Assembly (NCBI GenBank): GCA_019054805.1
Contig: JAHQIY010000003.1
Span: forward strand, 9,362,001 to 9,426,000
Direction of reading: 5' to 3'
Length of the DNA: 64,000 nt
Source: Brachionus manjavacas
Taxonomy: Eukaryota; Rotifera; Eurotatoria; Ploima; Brachionidae
Below are positions 12,407 through 23,356 of this stretch, in pieces; within the stretch, counting starts at the first letter, position 1; each line of letters opens with the position of its first letter. The notes under the pieces were generated by a model, which was given only the letters and a program-made list of their open reading frames with translations, did no database searches and had not been told where the DNA came from. Made by a program: the position numbers and the translations under genes.

Positions 12407-12479
12407 GCCCGGTTAGCTCAGTCGGTAGAGCGTGAGACTTTTAATCTCAAGGCCAAGGGTTCGAGCCCCTTATCGGGCG
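12407..12479 (+). tRNA. tRNA-Lys (anticodon UUU)
   Basis: A 73-nt cloverleaf. The acceptor stem GCCCGGT pairs with ATCGGGC (one G-U), the D arm starts TAGCTCAGTCGGTAGAGC, the anticodon stem is TGAGA/TCTCA with loop CTTTTAA, and the T arm AGGGGTTCGAGCCCCT-like sequence has a B box GGTTCGAGCCC. Anticodon TTT is at 12440-12442. There is no intron and CCA is not encoded. A Pol III terminator (six T) follows at 12482-12487. An identical gene lies 382 bp downstream on the other strand. Confidence 0.97.
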
Positions 12480-12861
12480 AATTTTTTAAAAGTTGTGAAT
12501 AGAGCATTTGATATTCTCTTATTAAAGTATTACTTAACTTGACATTTTGTTTTACTATTTAGTTTATTTTATTTATCGTAAAAAAATACATTTTTAACTT
12601 ACGATATAATTTTGAAATTATAGTTGTAAAAATTTTTACAAGTTTTTATAATCTTTGATAAGTTTTCTCAATTAGCAGTCAAATTAGCTTTAAAATTTTC
12701 TAATTCGAGAAAAATATTGAATTTTTAAAATAAAAATCTAATTTATTTTATTTTCTAGTGAATTAAAAAAATATTTAGTTTTTCTTTCTTTAAATTCATT
12801 TTCTGTAAAGGAATGTGCATTTTAAAAATAAATTGAAAATTTATTCGTTAAAATAAAAATT

Positions 12862-12934
12862 CGCCCGATAAGGGGCTCGAACCCTTGGCCTTGAGATTAA
12901 AAGTCTCACGCTCTACCGACTGAGCTAACCGGGC
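12862..12934 (-). tRNA. tRNA-Lys (anticodon UUU), inverted second copy
   Basis: Reverse complement is identical over 73 nt to the tRNA at 12407-12479, with the same A and B boxes and anticodon TTT. It is followed on the minus strand by a T5 terminator (12855-12859). The two genes converge, their 3' ends facing each other across 382 bp. The trailer GAATTTTT is also shared, pointing to duplication by inversion. Confidence 0.97.
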
Positions 12935-13499
12935 CTTCATTAAGCAAAAAGTAAATCTGCTAGATAATGCTTTTCTTTTACAAATTTTTTTTTTATTTTT
13001 ATCATGATTAGCTGTTAATTTAAAAATATCAGAATTTAATTCTTAGATCAGTTAGTCATTAAGTTAAAAAAAAATTTAATGAACTTTTTTTTTAAATTAA
13101 GTCATTAAAGGCAATATTTAAAATTTTTTTATTTTTCTCAAACGAGCAAAAGCATTTTTGTGATTTTTTTCTTTATAATTTAAAATTATTACTCTTTATT
13201 CTCATCTATAAGTTTTTTTATTTTTATTTAGATTAAAAAAATAATTATTCCTAACAAGTTTTAATATTAAAATATTCAATTCAAAATTACTCTTTACATT
13301 TAATTTAAAATTATTGAAATTTCATGGATAGACAATGAGATTTAAATATTAAAAATACTTTTTCTTTTTTGTACATTTAGTTATTTTTTAATATTTTTTA
13401 TTTATTTCAAAAATTAAGCCAGATTTGGCGATGAAAAAAAAAATTAAAATAAAAGAGAATTATTAAAAAATGGAAATCAAATAAGATTATCCAAACATT
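12935..13499. other. AT-rich spacer
   Basis: Low-complexity A/T-rich sequence between the minus-strand tRNA and a LINE fragment. No reading frames or repeats I can name. Confidence 0.35.
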
Positions 13500-13925
13500 A
13501 TTTTATCGATTCACAAATACCATTTTGACTGTTTTTCTTAGCTTCGAGCTTGATTTCTCAAATTTTCTCATCTATTACTTCTTTGTTTAGTAACCGACGC
13601 GATCCTAATATATCCTTTATTTCTTTAATGAATTTATTGGGTCGATTTAATTTTCCTTCATTGTTTTTGAGTAATTTAGATTTAAATTCGTTTTCAAGGA
13701 GTCTCTTATAAAAGCTTAGTTTTATCTTATTTATTTTTGAGTTAACTGGTTCCAAGTTGAGTGCGTATAATAAGTTTGTCGTCTTAGATCTTTTCCCTAA
13801 CAAAAGCATCTGCTTAATCATTAAGCCTCCCATTGTTTGGTATTTTTCCGCTCCATTTTACTAATCTTACAATTTATCTATGCCATAATACATTATTGGC
13901 CTTACATATGTTTTGAACAAGTGAG
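13500..13925 (-). mobile_element. LINE reverse-transcriptase C-terminal fragment
   Basis: On the minus strand the translation runs LFKTYVRPIMYYGIDKL, then after stops GGLMIKQMLLLGKRSKTTNL and an approximately 90-residue basic stretch. FKTYVRPxxxYG is the hallmark of the region just after the reverse transcriptase domain in many non-LTR retrotransposons. Stops interrupt it. It lies head-to-head with the plus-strand LINE at 14.15 kb but is a different family. Confidence 0.6.
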
Positions 13926-14149
13926 TTTTAGGTTGTGGGTTAAATTACTTGCAATTAATATCTTATTCTTTTTTTTGTGCTTCCTGTATTTATTTTTTAT
14001 GGAATTTTCTTTTTAAACTTTCTCCTATCAATTCTTTTAAAAGTTTAATTTTTTTATAGTCTTGATAATTTTAATTGGTGTTTTCCTTCTCAATCAAAGA
14101 TTGCAAATGTCTTAAATGAAAAAAGAGAGATAATCCAAACTTAAAAATT

Positions 14150-14872
14150 TATGGAAACAGAATAATGAGCCAAAAAGAAATCAAGTTTCTTGGTATAAAA
14201 TTTGATTCTAAATTAAATTTTAATATATTAGAAGACGAAATTAAAGAACGCTGCAATAAAAGGCTAAATATTATTAAGATATTGTTAAAATCAAAATGGG
14301 GTCTTTCTCAAAACAAACTAGGATATATAAATTTTTAGCCGGATCAATTTTAGACTATTCTTTTTTTGCTTGAATTCATTTTCAGAAAATAATATCAAAA
14401 AACTACAAGCAATTCAGAATTCAGCAGTAAGAACTATCCTTAAATTAAAATATGATACTCCCTCCAGCATCGCGCATCATAAAGCTGGTAATAAACTTAA
14501 ATTACTAACAGTCTCAAATCGACTTTTTGAGTTCAGTGAGAGATATGTTGGGACAGGACTAATTCCTTCTACTCCATTGGTTGAAAGACTGATGGAGGAA
14601 CATAAAGAAGATTTCGAATCGAGATATATTGAATATCCAACTCTATTGTGTAATTGCTATCTTTCTATTTCTTCCTTTTTTCCTGAAACCTTAACTATGT
14701 AATCATGTGCCACATGCAACAATCTATGTCTTTTTAACTTTAATTTTTTTTTAGTTTATTTTATTAACTTATTTTATTTTTTATTTTGATTTAGAATTTT
14801 TTAATTTATTCTGAAGGAGCCCTAGCTCGGCACAGAAAACAAATAAATAAATAAAAAAAAAAAATTCAAATT
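14150..14872 (+). mobile_element. 5'-truncated LINE, family A copy 1
   Basis: C-terminal LINE coding sequence with stops early on. It contains the blocks IKFLGIKFDSKLN-like, KKLQAIQNSAVRTILKLKYD, LTVSNRLFEFSERYVGTG and EYPTLLCNCYLSISSFF. It ends in TCTGAAGGAGCCCTAGCTC plus an AAATAAATAA tail. Closely related copies are at 41.9-42.6 kb (plus) and 43.2-43.5 kb (minus). The 110-residue open part is intact, but the copy lacks endonuclease and the RT catalytic core. Confidence 0.75.
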
Positions 14873-15024
14873 GGCATTTGCAAGTTTTCCAGCATTTGGT
14901 ATAATATTTTCAATATTACATTCAAAGAATTTATCTCCAAAATTAAATTTCAATTTAGAATCCAAATATTCATGTTCAACACAATAATAGCCATTTCTTG
15001 AAGGAGTATTTAGATGAAAGAATA

Positions 15025-15180
15025 TTAAAGTGTCATTTAATACATTTAATTGACATTTAATGTTTTAAATGATAATTCATATATTTAAATGACACATAAT
15101 TTTCTAAATGACAATTAATACATTTGATTGACATTATTTTAAATGACGTTTAATCCAAATAAATGACGATCTAATATGCG
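15025..15180. repeat. Array of short AATGACA/TGTCATT-type motifs
   Basis: About eight alternating units of the type AAATGACAnnTAATnCA (TGTCATTTAATAC, TTGACATTTAATG, AATGATAATTCAT, AATGACACATAAT, AATGACAATTAAT, TTGACATTA, AATGACGTTTAAT, AATGACGATCTAAT) lie within 150 bp. The motif repeats at roughly 20-bp spacing. Such arrays are typical of subterminal repeats of DNA transposons; no termini were identified. Confidence 0.55.
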
Positions 15181-15859
15181 GCCTATTGGGATAACAAATT
15201 TCAATATTGGCCATATTGATTAGAATTAATAAATTTAGAAATATCTATTTATGACTAGATAAATGATCATTCGTTAATTGAAAAGTATTCTTTTGAGAAA
15301 TTTTATATAAATAAACAGTAATTTTTTTTAAAGAAGAAAGTAAGACTTAAGTCATTTTTCGCCCCCATACTTTCTGTTATGGAAGAGTACAAACTGATGA
15401 TCATTTTGAAGAGAATTTTAGCAGCTTTTAAATAAATCTATTGGCTTCAAAAACAAAATATGGAAACCCTTTCATTTTGGGTTTCCAAAAGTTCTTTAAA
15501 ACATGCTGTTCGCAAATTTTTTGAAATATTTAATTTAGTATCCAAATAGATTTCGCTCGATTCCAATTTTTATTTCCAATGTTAAAAACTACATCTAATA
15601 TTTCTTTTTTTACTTCTAGATTTGACAGCCCGATTTCTAATACAAAAGATGTTTTTATTTTTGATGCATACCACAATCCAAGCAAAAAATAATCATAGTA
15701 CAAGTGTTTACGAACTTAATGCGACTAATTCTGCCGTTCGACTCAACAAAACGGCCACCCTAACTCGGAACATAATTGATGAATAAATTCAGCTGACACA
15801 ATTTGGAATCGATTTCAGAATATGTTATCGAATTATTAATTGTTGATTGATTATTTCTC

Positions 15860-18065
15860 AAATCATTAGAATAAGCTTAGCTAATAGGGATGTTTTCATC
15901 GTTTTCAAAATTCGATTTTTCGGTTCCAAATGAAAAAATCTCAGTTTTCGACTTATTTTGAGTATTATTTTTTTTTCACGTTTTGTCTGCGTGCCTTGAG
16001 TAGCAGAGTCAATCTCATCGTCGGTTGATTCAGTCATTTTTGACAAAAACATTCGGAAATATATCGGACAAAAAGAGGCTGGTTTTTTCTTTTTCAACTT
16101 ATTAACTTTTGTAGCAAACATCGACTTTATAAATCATATTTCCAGATTGTCTAGATTCATTACGAACAAATAAAACCGTGGAACCAGGTTTAAATTTTTC
16201 AGTTGTTTTTTTACTTACTTTCATTTTAAGTTTTCCATTTTTATCTCAATGTTCTGCCAGATAACTCAAACTTTGTTTTAACTGATAGGAACCAAAAGTA
16301 ATATTTTCTGAAATCACATCATAGCTCAACTTCGGAAAGTCGTCAAAAAAATTCGTTTTTTCAACATTTAAAAATTCAGGTGAATTAGTAAAATCTGAGT
16401 TATTGAGTATTTTTTCAAGTACATTTATACTATCAATCTTAGACTTAATATTACGAGCGATCAAAACCCCGCTACCTTTGTCCGAAATCAACCGAGAACG
16501 AAAACAATTGATGAATGATCACGCTATCTTAAAATCGACCTTTATATGTTTCAACATTGTGTTACGTTCTTGTGATAATGAACGGAAAGTTTCTTTTAAA
16601 TTCCATTTATTGCTTCGATTACCCATCTTCATTTTGTTACAATCCGTGAATTATTGGCTTGTTAACAAGTTGTTTTTGATTTTTATTTAAAATTCTGGCA
16701 TTTTGACAAATTTTTATTTTCTAAAAAGTCAGTGCCATCTCTAAATCCTCTATCCACCAAAAAAATATCCCCATCACTTAAATTAACCTGTAAATTACTA
16801 TCAAATTCAAAACACTCTTGAATTATCTGCGCATCATTTAAGGTAGCAAGAAAAGGTCCATACGCGTTTATAATTAGGCCGTTTGTGGTACAAAATATAA
16901 AAGATTTGACAAGATGTCTTTTTTTCTTAGAAGAATAAGGTTTTTTTTGAAAAAAGCTATTGATAATTTTCTGGCAATAAATATAAGTTCCTTTTGAGAA
17001 GATAAAAATTGAGATTAAATTGAAAAATATTTAATGCAAAAAATCTCACCATCTGCAATTAGAACAAGTATATTATCAGATAGGGAATACAGTTCTTTTG
17101 CAATTAAACTATTTTGTTTGACCCAATCAGTTCTATTATGAAAATTACATCCAAGGTACTTTGGTACGAAAAACTCGGCCAAGTTTTTCCTTACTTGTTC
17201 ACAATAACGACTAACATCTGTTCTTTGATCAAGTTAAAAATGAGCCTTTATCGCTTCCTGATCTAAACCAGTCTTAAGCCAGAATAGCTAAATAGCCAAA
17301 GCTTGTGATTTTGTTCGTATTGCTGAATCTTTCATTTCAGATAAATGTCCGTTGATTAATCCGAATTCTTTTTTTAAAAAATCAGTAGTTTCCTTGTATG
17401 TTCCATCATCAAGTGTTTCCAAATCAGCAAAATCATTAAAAAAAATATTTTTTTTTGAAGCTTCAATTAAACTCCCAATTAGATCGTTAATCGATTTACC
17501 GTCTATCTTCACTTGACGTTTTAAAGGAATAATCAACTCAATTTCCTCCATTTTAAATCTCTTACTCTGGAGATGAGTAAAGCAAGTTCTACATTGATTG
17601 GGTATATAAATACTTTTTTTCAATCATAGCTTGCATTCGTGCTTTGTCGGGAACTAAATGAAGTTTTTCGTATGAATTGCTTTTAAAGCATACAATACAA
17701 CGTTTATAAGTAAGTCAACTAAAATAAACTCAGAAACCGTATTACAATCAGTTTGTCCCATTTTGTCGACTTTGACTGAATTCTAATTTCGATTAGTATT
17801 TTTAATTTCTGCATTTGTGTTTGTCTCAGTCACAGGGCAAGCATGAAATTCGTTCCCAATTGTTATTTAGTGATTACTACTTATATTTAATTCAAAAACG
17901 TTTATGCAGTTTCTTTTTTGGAAGCGATTGAAAGTCAATTTTTTCTTTTTGCCTTTTTTCCGTCTCCTCAATACTTAGAGCAAAATAGCTACTCCTGGGA
18001 ATATCTTTAAATGGGACTTTTTCACACTTTGGGCATTTATTATTCGTTCGGTTAGATGACATTTT
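15860..18065 (-). pseudogene. Decayed DDE_Tnp_4-type transposase gene
   Basis: Read on the minus strand from 18065, the pieces are in transposase order. An N-terminal zinc-binding-like start (MSSNRTNNKCPKCEKV) comes first, then a helical region (17623-17288). A helix-turn-helix-like part follows (TGLDQEAIKAHF, QRTDVSRYCEQVRKNLAEFF, VPKYLGCNFHNR, then LIADGE). The catalytic region (SSKKKRHLVKSFIFCTTNGL, INAYGPFLATLNDAQI, GDIFLVDRGFRDGTDFL) is followed by a degraded RWVIEAINGI block and a C-terminal part (FGSYQLKQSLSYLAEH). The DRGFRD block carries the expected Asp. Multiple stops and frameshifts break the frame, and no terminal inverted repeats were recognised. The family is of invertebrate type, related to PIF/Harbinger-like DDE enzymes; the exact superfamily is uncertain. 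Confidence 0.7.
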
Positions 18066-18447
18066 AGTTTTTTTATGACATAGATTACATAGAAGTTTTT
18101 TTTTTTTTATATTGGGTTAGAGTTATTGAGTTCACAAATAAGAAAAAATAATTTTTTATAAAATTTCAATTTTACTAGTCACGTAATTTTTAATTTAAAT
18201 TTAGATTAGTTTATTTTACTGTAAAAAATGACAGAAGCGCTTCCGAGCGTAATAACTGGAACCGAACGTGAACGAGCTTCTATTCAGTTCTTTGGTTACT
18301 AACCTGTATGTATAAGTCATACAAAAGCCATTTAAATATATTTTTGTCAAAAAAACAATTTATTTAAAATTTTTTTTTTAAAGAATCAATTTTTATCATA
18401 TATAAAAAGTATTGAAGGGTAAAATTTTTTTTCGAAAACCCCCCATA

Positions 18448-18550
18448 TTATATTTTTATGGATATCTATTAAGAAAATATATTATTTTTTGATAATATAT
18501 ATTTTTTTATAGATATCTATTAAGAAAATATATATTTTTTGATATCCCTT
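18448..18550. repeat. Short tandem repeat of an ATATC-rich unit
   Basis: Two near-identical units with the core GATATCTATTAAGAAAATAT lie side by side (near 18461 and 18511), each followed by TTTTTTGATA. A local AT-rich tandem duplication; no function is apparent. Confidence 0.6.
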
Positions 18551-18965
18551 TTATGGAAATCAAAAAAAAAATTTTAAATAATTCTGAATTTTTTGAGGAA
18601 ATTGGGGGAAAATTACATTGAAATGTTAAGGTCTCCTTTGAAGATGTGTTTATTGGCTCGTTTTTATTCGGGCTCATCCAGTAACTGAATTGGGCTCATT
18701 ACACATTAACAATAATTCCTAAGTTGGCCTCATAATTTAATTTAAATGAATAACTATTTACTTATTCGATTATAATGACTACTATTCATGGCCTCAACTC
18801 ATTTTCGGTCTCAATTATTACTTAAATGAACTTATTAATTACTGATATAATATACACAAATTAATTTAAGTGGACCAGATTATTGATTCAAAATGCTGTA
18901 TAAGAAAAAAAAATTATTTTTTCCATATCTCTATTTTCCAAACAAAATTAAAATTTAAACTTAAC

Positions 18966-19320
18966 ATGACAGAATTACAAGATAGTGAGTTAAATTTAAG
19001 ATCAATTCAACAATACGAATCTGATGAATCTGAAGCAGATGATCAAGAAAGTCTTCCAGTAATCAAACAAAAGAAAAACTTAATAATTGCAGAAACTTTC
19101 GAAAATGCAAACCAAGTTACCGAATGGTTAAAAGGAAATACAACATGGTCATAAAAGAGGCCATACGAAACAAAAGCTGGAACAAAAGAAGAGTACCGTT
19201 GAAAAACAGTTAAGAAAATAGGCCCACAGTGCAATGCAGCTATATGTTTTTTATACAATAGCCACAATCAAGCAGTTATAATGCATAGTTTACCTAACGA
19301 ATTAGACACGAAACACTGTT
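18966..19320 (+). pseudogene. MULE-like transposase N-terminal fragment
   Basis: From the ATG at 18966 an acidic start (MTELQDSELN, SDESEADDQESLP) leads to FENANQVTEWLKGNTTWS, a stop, then KRPYETKAGTKEEYR, a stop, and KTVKKIGPQCNAAICFLYN. The order W..Y..G.KEYYRC..VK..G.QC.A resembles the DNA-binding N-terminus of metazoan MULE transposases. Two stops interrupt it and the catalytic domain is absent. The SWIM-type C-terminal fragment on the other strand at 22.7 kb may come from a related element. Confidence 0.5.
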
Positions 19321-21159
19321 TTCTTCTTATAAGTTTTTACATAATTGATAATTTACTTTCGTTTGGTGCTTTTTAACAAATACTCACTTGATAAAAAATG
19401 GAAAACAGAGCGTATATAGCTTTTTAAACAACAAATATTATCTTAAATATCATTACATTACAAACCTAAAGTCAAAATTCATAAAAAAAAAACAAGTTTT
19501 TCATGCTTGCAATATTAACTTAAAATTAATTTTTTTTATTTTAGCCTAATAAAATAATTTGAAACATCGCAATTTTTGTATGTGATTTAAACATTGGATT
19601 TCGTTATTCAAAGACAAAAAATTAAACCAAATGATTAAAATAAATAAATTTACTTAATGATTTTTTAAACAATTTCAAAGTTTTAAACATAAACTAATTT
19701 AAAAGAAATTTCAACTTGATTTTGTTAAACTTGTTGGTCATTTCCGCTTATTCCATTAAATTGTAAAAATGAATCTAATTCTTTCTAATCATTTTTTGAT
19801 TGTTGTTTGTTGCTTAAAAATGTTGGGTTATTGTTTTAATGAAATTTCATGTCTTTATCTGTCTGAGTAGTATCACTGATATGAGTTCCTTAATTCATCA
19901 TATGAGCTGGAGTTTCATATTCATCAACTGGAAATCGTTAGAGTTGTACTTCATTTGTTATAAATCTTCATTCATTAAAGAAAATTATATTTAATTAAAA
20001 ACTTTTATTGCATTTTAAAGGGGTGATATAGTTTTCATCATTTTTTAATCTGTTTTTCATAACATTTTCCTTAATTGCATTAGCTACTTAAAATATATTT
20101 TAAATTGATTAGAGATTGTAAATTATCAAAAGATTAAATATATATTATCAGTTTATCACTTATAAAAGTCTTATTTTTATTAAAAGAACTAAACAATTAA
20201 ATTTATAATAAAAACTTTAAAATCAATTTTAAATTATTATTTATTAATTTTAAATTTCACATTTCAAGTCTTTAAAATTATCCATCACTCTTATATTAAG
20301 TTTCTCTAATATCTCTAATATCTTGCTTAATCATTGCTTTCTATTTCTTGCATAGATAATTTTGTAATAAAAGTATTATCCTTTAAAATAAAATTAAAAA
20401 CAATTCACATGATATATGAATACTTTTCCACCAGAATTAAAAACATTTTTTCCCTGTTCTAATTTAATTATACCAATTTTTTCTTATTAAGCAGCTACTT
20501 TCTATGAGATGATGAAAGTATTTGGTTGTTATTATTTGTTGTAGCCAGTTTGTCCATCTTTAGTTTTTAAAGAATTATCTTTTTAATTACATAAATAAAC
20601 TGTTCAGTAAAAATTGTTTGAATTCTCAATTGTGGTATTTTTAATTATTCCAAAATCTTCGAAAAACTTTCTTGATAGTTAACATTTGGATAATCGGCTT
20701 AACAAATTTTGTTTTTATTGAAGAAGTCCACTAAATTAGGTGTTTTCTTTAAGCTGTCTTCACTGATCATTTTGTATTTTTCACTTATCTTAGAGATGGA
20801 GGTTATCACTAAATCAAGTTTCTTGTTTAAGGAAAGTGTGTTGATTGCAAGATTATCTAATTTCTTTACTTCTTTAAAAATGGAGTATGCTTTTTTGAAG
20901 ATATGTGAGGCAGCTTTACCACAGAGATGACTTAATAAAAAATCCTTAATATTTTATAGCCAAAAAATTCAATGAATTGGCTTACGTTAGAATCACGTCA
21001 AATTTTTGCAGCGAATTCATTGTAGCTAACATATTTTAAAAAAAAGCTTTGCGGTTTTTTCATCCAATTTATGCATATTATAAAATGCATAAGCGGAAGA
21101 GATCGAGTTACTTGGATTAGTTTCTTGGATTTTCAAAAATCAAATTAAGCCGAATCCAA
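19321..21159. other. AT-rich stretch with one unassigned minus-strand reading frame
   Basis: Mostly low-complexity sequence. On the minus strand, about 20935-20700, an ATG-less open frame of roughly 75 residues reads HIFKKAYSIFKEVKKLDNLA and continues with KISEKYKMISEDSLKKTPNL. It is non-repetitive and could be a relic of a transposable-element gene; I do not recognise it. Confidence 0.35.
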
Positions 21160-21790
21160 ACCGAGCTAAATGTCTACTCGAGAAAAATCGAAAAATATAC
21201 TCGAATTACAATGTTGGTTTGGAATAGCAAATGGCTATAGAAACTTTATAGAAAATTATGCTCATAATGTTAAACCGTTGTATGACCTGATGGATCTAAA
21301 AGATGTCCCAAAGAAATTTCGAAAGAAAAATGGAATTGTTGATGGTAAAAAATTCGACATATTTCGGAACGTGAATACAAACGAAGTTTTTGAAAAAATT
21401 AAAACAATTTTGTGTAGCGAGTTTGTCTTTGCTTTGCCCAATTTTTGAAAAAACCATGCACTTAGAAACCGATTCTTGTGACTATGGTTATGGAGCAGTG
21501 ATTTAGCAGGAACAAAAAAATGGACAATTTAAACCGATTGCGTATTTTTCGAAAAATTACACACCAGAAGAAAGAACTTACGCAACGCTAAAAAAATTCC
21601 TTTTATCCGTTGTTAAATCAATCGAAGAAAACCATGAATATTTGAATGCTAATTAGTATATTGTTCACACCGACCATTTACCGCTGACTTGGATTTTATC
21701 CAAAATAAATGTTCAGCCACGTTTAGAAAGATGGAAACTTAGAGTGAGCATATATGATTTCAAAATTGAATGTATATTTTGATAGAGCAA
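21160..21790 (+). mobile_element. Ty3/gypsy pol fragment (RT/RNase H junction)
   Basis: The plus strand encodes QCWFGIANGYRNFIENYAHN, VKPLYDLMDLKDVPKKFRKK, then FALPNF. After a one-base frameshift come TDSCDYGYGAVI, KPIAYFSKNYTPEERTY and HTDHLPLTWILSKINVQPRL. This is the end of reverse transcriptase and the RNase H domain of a gypsy element. It differs in sequence from the copy at 6-8.9 kb and lies on the opposite strand. Frameshifts and stops make it non-functional. No LTRs are seen. Confidence 0.75.
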
Positions 21791-21936
21791 GTCTTAAAAT
21801 GAACGGGTTTATATCGATTTTTGTGGTTTTTGAATTTTGGCAAAAACTTTTGCTGGACTGAATCACTGTGTAATGACTTAGTTTTTAAACACTGCAGAAT
21901 GGTTTATTTTTTTAGCTACGAAAATGATTAATAGTT

Positions 21937-22400
21937 CAAATTCAAGAGCGCAAAAAGTTCTACATGATACAATTTACAGAAATCAAAAAAGTTAAAAGGA
22001 CAAGATTTTAGGCGACTTCGAAAAAGAGCAAAAAACCCATTTTTTGACGTTTTTCAGATAGGTTTTTTGCAATGAATTTTTCGAATTATGGAAGACCGAA
22101 GATACCACTAGATAGATCTTGAAATTTTCTTGCCTTTGGCTTTTACAGATCAAAAAAAGGTCAATGATTCGAAAAGTTATTCACATGGTAAAAAGGTAAA
22201 AAGGACAAGAAATTAGGCGACCTCGAAAAATAGCAAAAAACCCATTTATGACATTTTTGAAATGCGCAATGAGTTTACTTTAATACTTTTATCATGAGTT
22301 CAAAATATAAAAGTACAAGATTTTTAGCTAGTTCGAAAAATTTCTAAAACCCATTTTTTCGGTTTTCAAATGGGATTTTATTGAATGAATTTTTCGAATT
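21937..22400. repeat. Dispersed repeat, copy 2 (copy 1 at 5585-5880)
   Basis: Same order of blocks as 5650-5880, followed by two further partial units. One contains GGTAAAAAGGACAAG and GCAAAAAACCCAT near 22193-22250. The other, near 22298-22400, matches the 5585-5645 part of copy 1. The family is therefore built of internally repeated 100-150 bp units. Confidence 0.65.
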
Positions 22401-22676
22401 AATACATTTGGATATTTTAGGAAAAAACATTTAACTAAAATAGCTAATATTTTTTATTAAAAAGATTTTATTTTTTTCTAAATAGTTAAATAAGTCTTTA
22501 ACATAAAAAATATAACAAATTAAATACATTTATTTTTTATTATACAAATAGTTTTTTTATATAAAGAAATTAATTTAAAAATAAATAGTTTAATTTTTTT
22601 CTAAATTGAATTTTTCGTAAGTTAGATAAAAATAATTCTCATTTAAATAGATTTTTTTTATATTTATGATTTTACA

Positions 22677-22985
22677 TTAATTCTTATTCAATGCCCCATT
22701 ATTAGATTTAGGTGGTCTACCTCTCTTTTTTACTTGAACAAATTCTCGATCATTTTCGTCAAAATGAAGATTCAAAAGCTTGCAAAGTGAGATAAAATGT
22801 TTGCAAATACCGTTTTCCAAAAAATATGGACATGTACAAAATTTTGGGTTTACACTGACCGAATATTTAATTTGACCATTAAGCACGCGATTAGCTGTTG
22901 TTTGGCTAGTAAGAACAAAATCATTTATAGTTAAAAAATCAGCAAGTTTAATTAACCCATTATCCCTAACGAGTTTAAAAAACTA
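22677..22985 (-). pseudogene. SWIM zinc-finger C-terminus of a MULE-like transposase
   Basis: The minus-strand frame reads KLADFLTINDFVLTSQTTAN, RVLNGQIKYSVSV, then FCTCPYFLENGICKHFI and a basic tail VKKRGRPPKSNN. CxCxnCxH is the SWIM zinc-finger pattern found near the C-terminus of Mutator-like transposases. No upstream catalytic domain is present, so it is a terminal fragment. A domesticated single-exon protein is possible but nothing supports it. Confidence 0.6.
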
Positions 22986-23356
22986 TTTCTATTTGTTCTA
23001 CTAAAAAAAATTATTTCTGTTTATTAAAAAAAGATTTCTATTTAACTTAAATAGTGAGCCATATTTTAGAGTGGCTTAATTATTTCTGATTCTAATTTTA
23101 AAAAAAAAAATTTTTTTTGATCAAAAATTTATTTACAATAAAATAATTAAAGATTTTTAAAATCTAATTTAACATAGATTTTAGTTTAATTGTTAACTGC
23201 TCCACAAAATCTATTTTTAAAAATTATTTAAATTAAATGACTTTAATAATTTTTATTCGTAAAACATTTAATTCAGAACACAAAAAAAATCAAAAAAAAA
23301 AACAAAATAGAAGCTAAAAAAATTAATTAAATTTGTCACGAGCTGATTTGGCCGCA

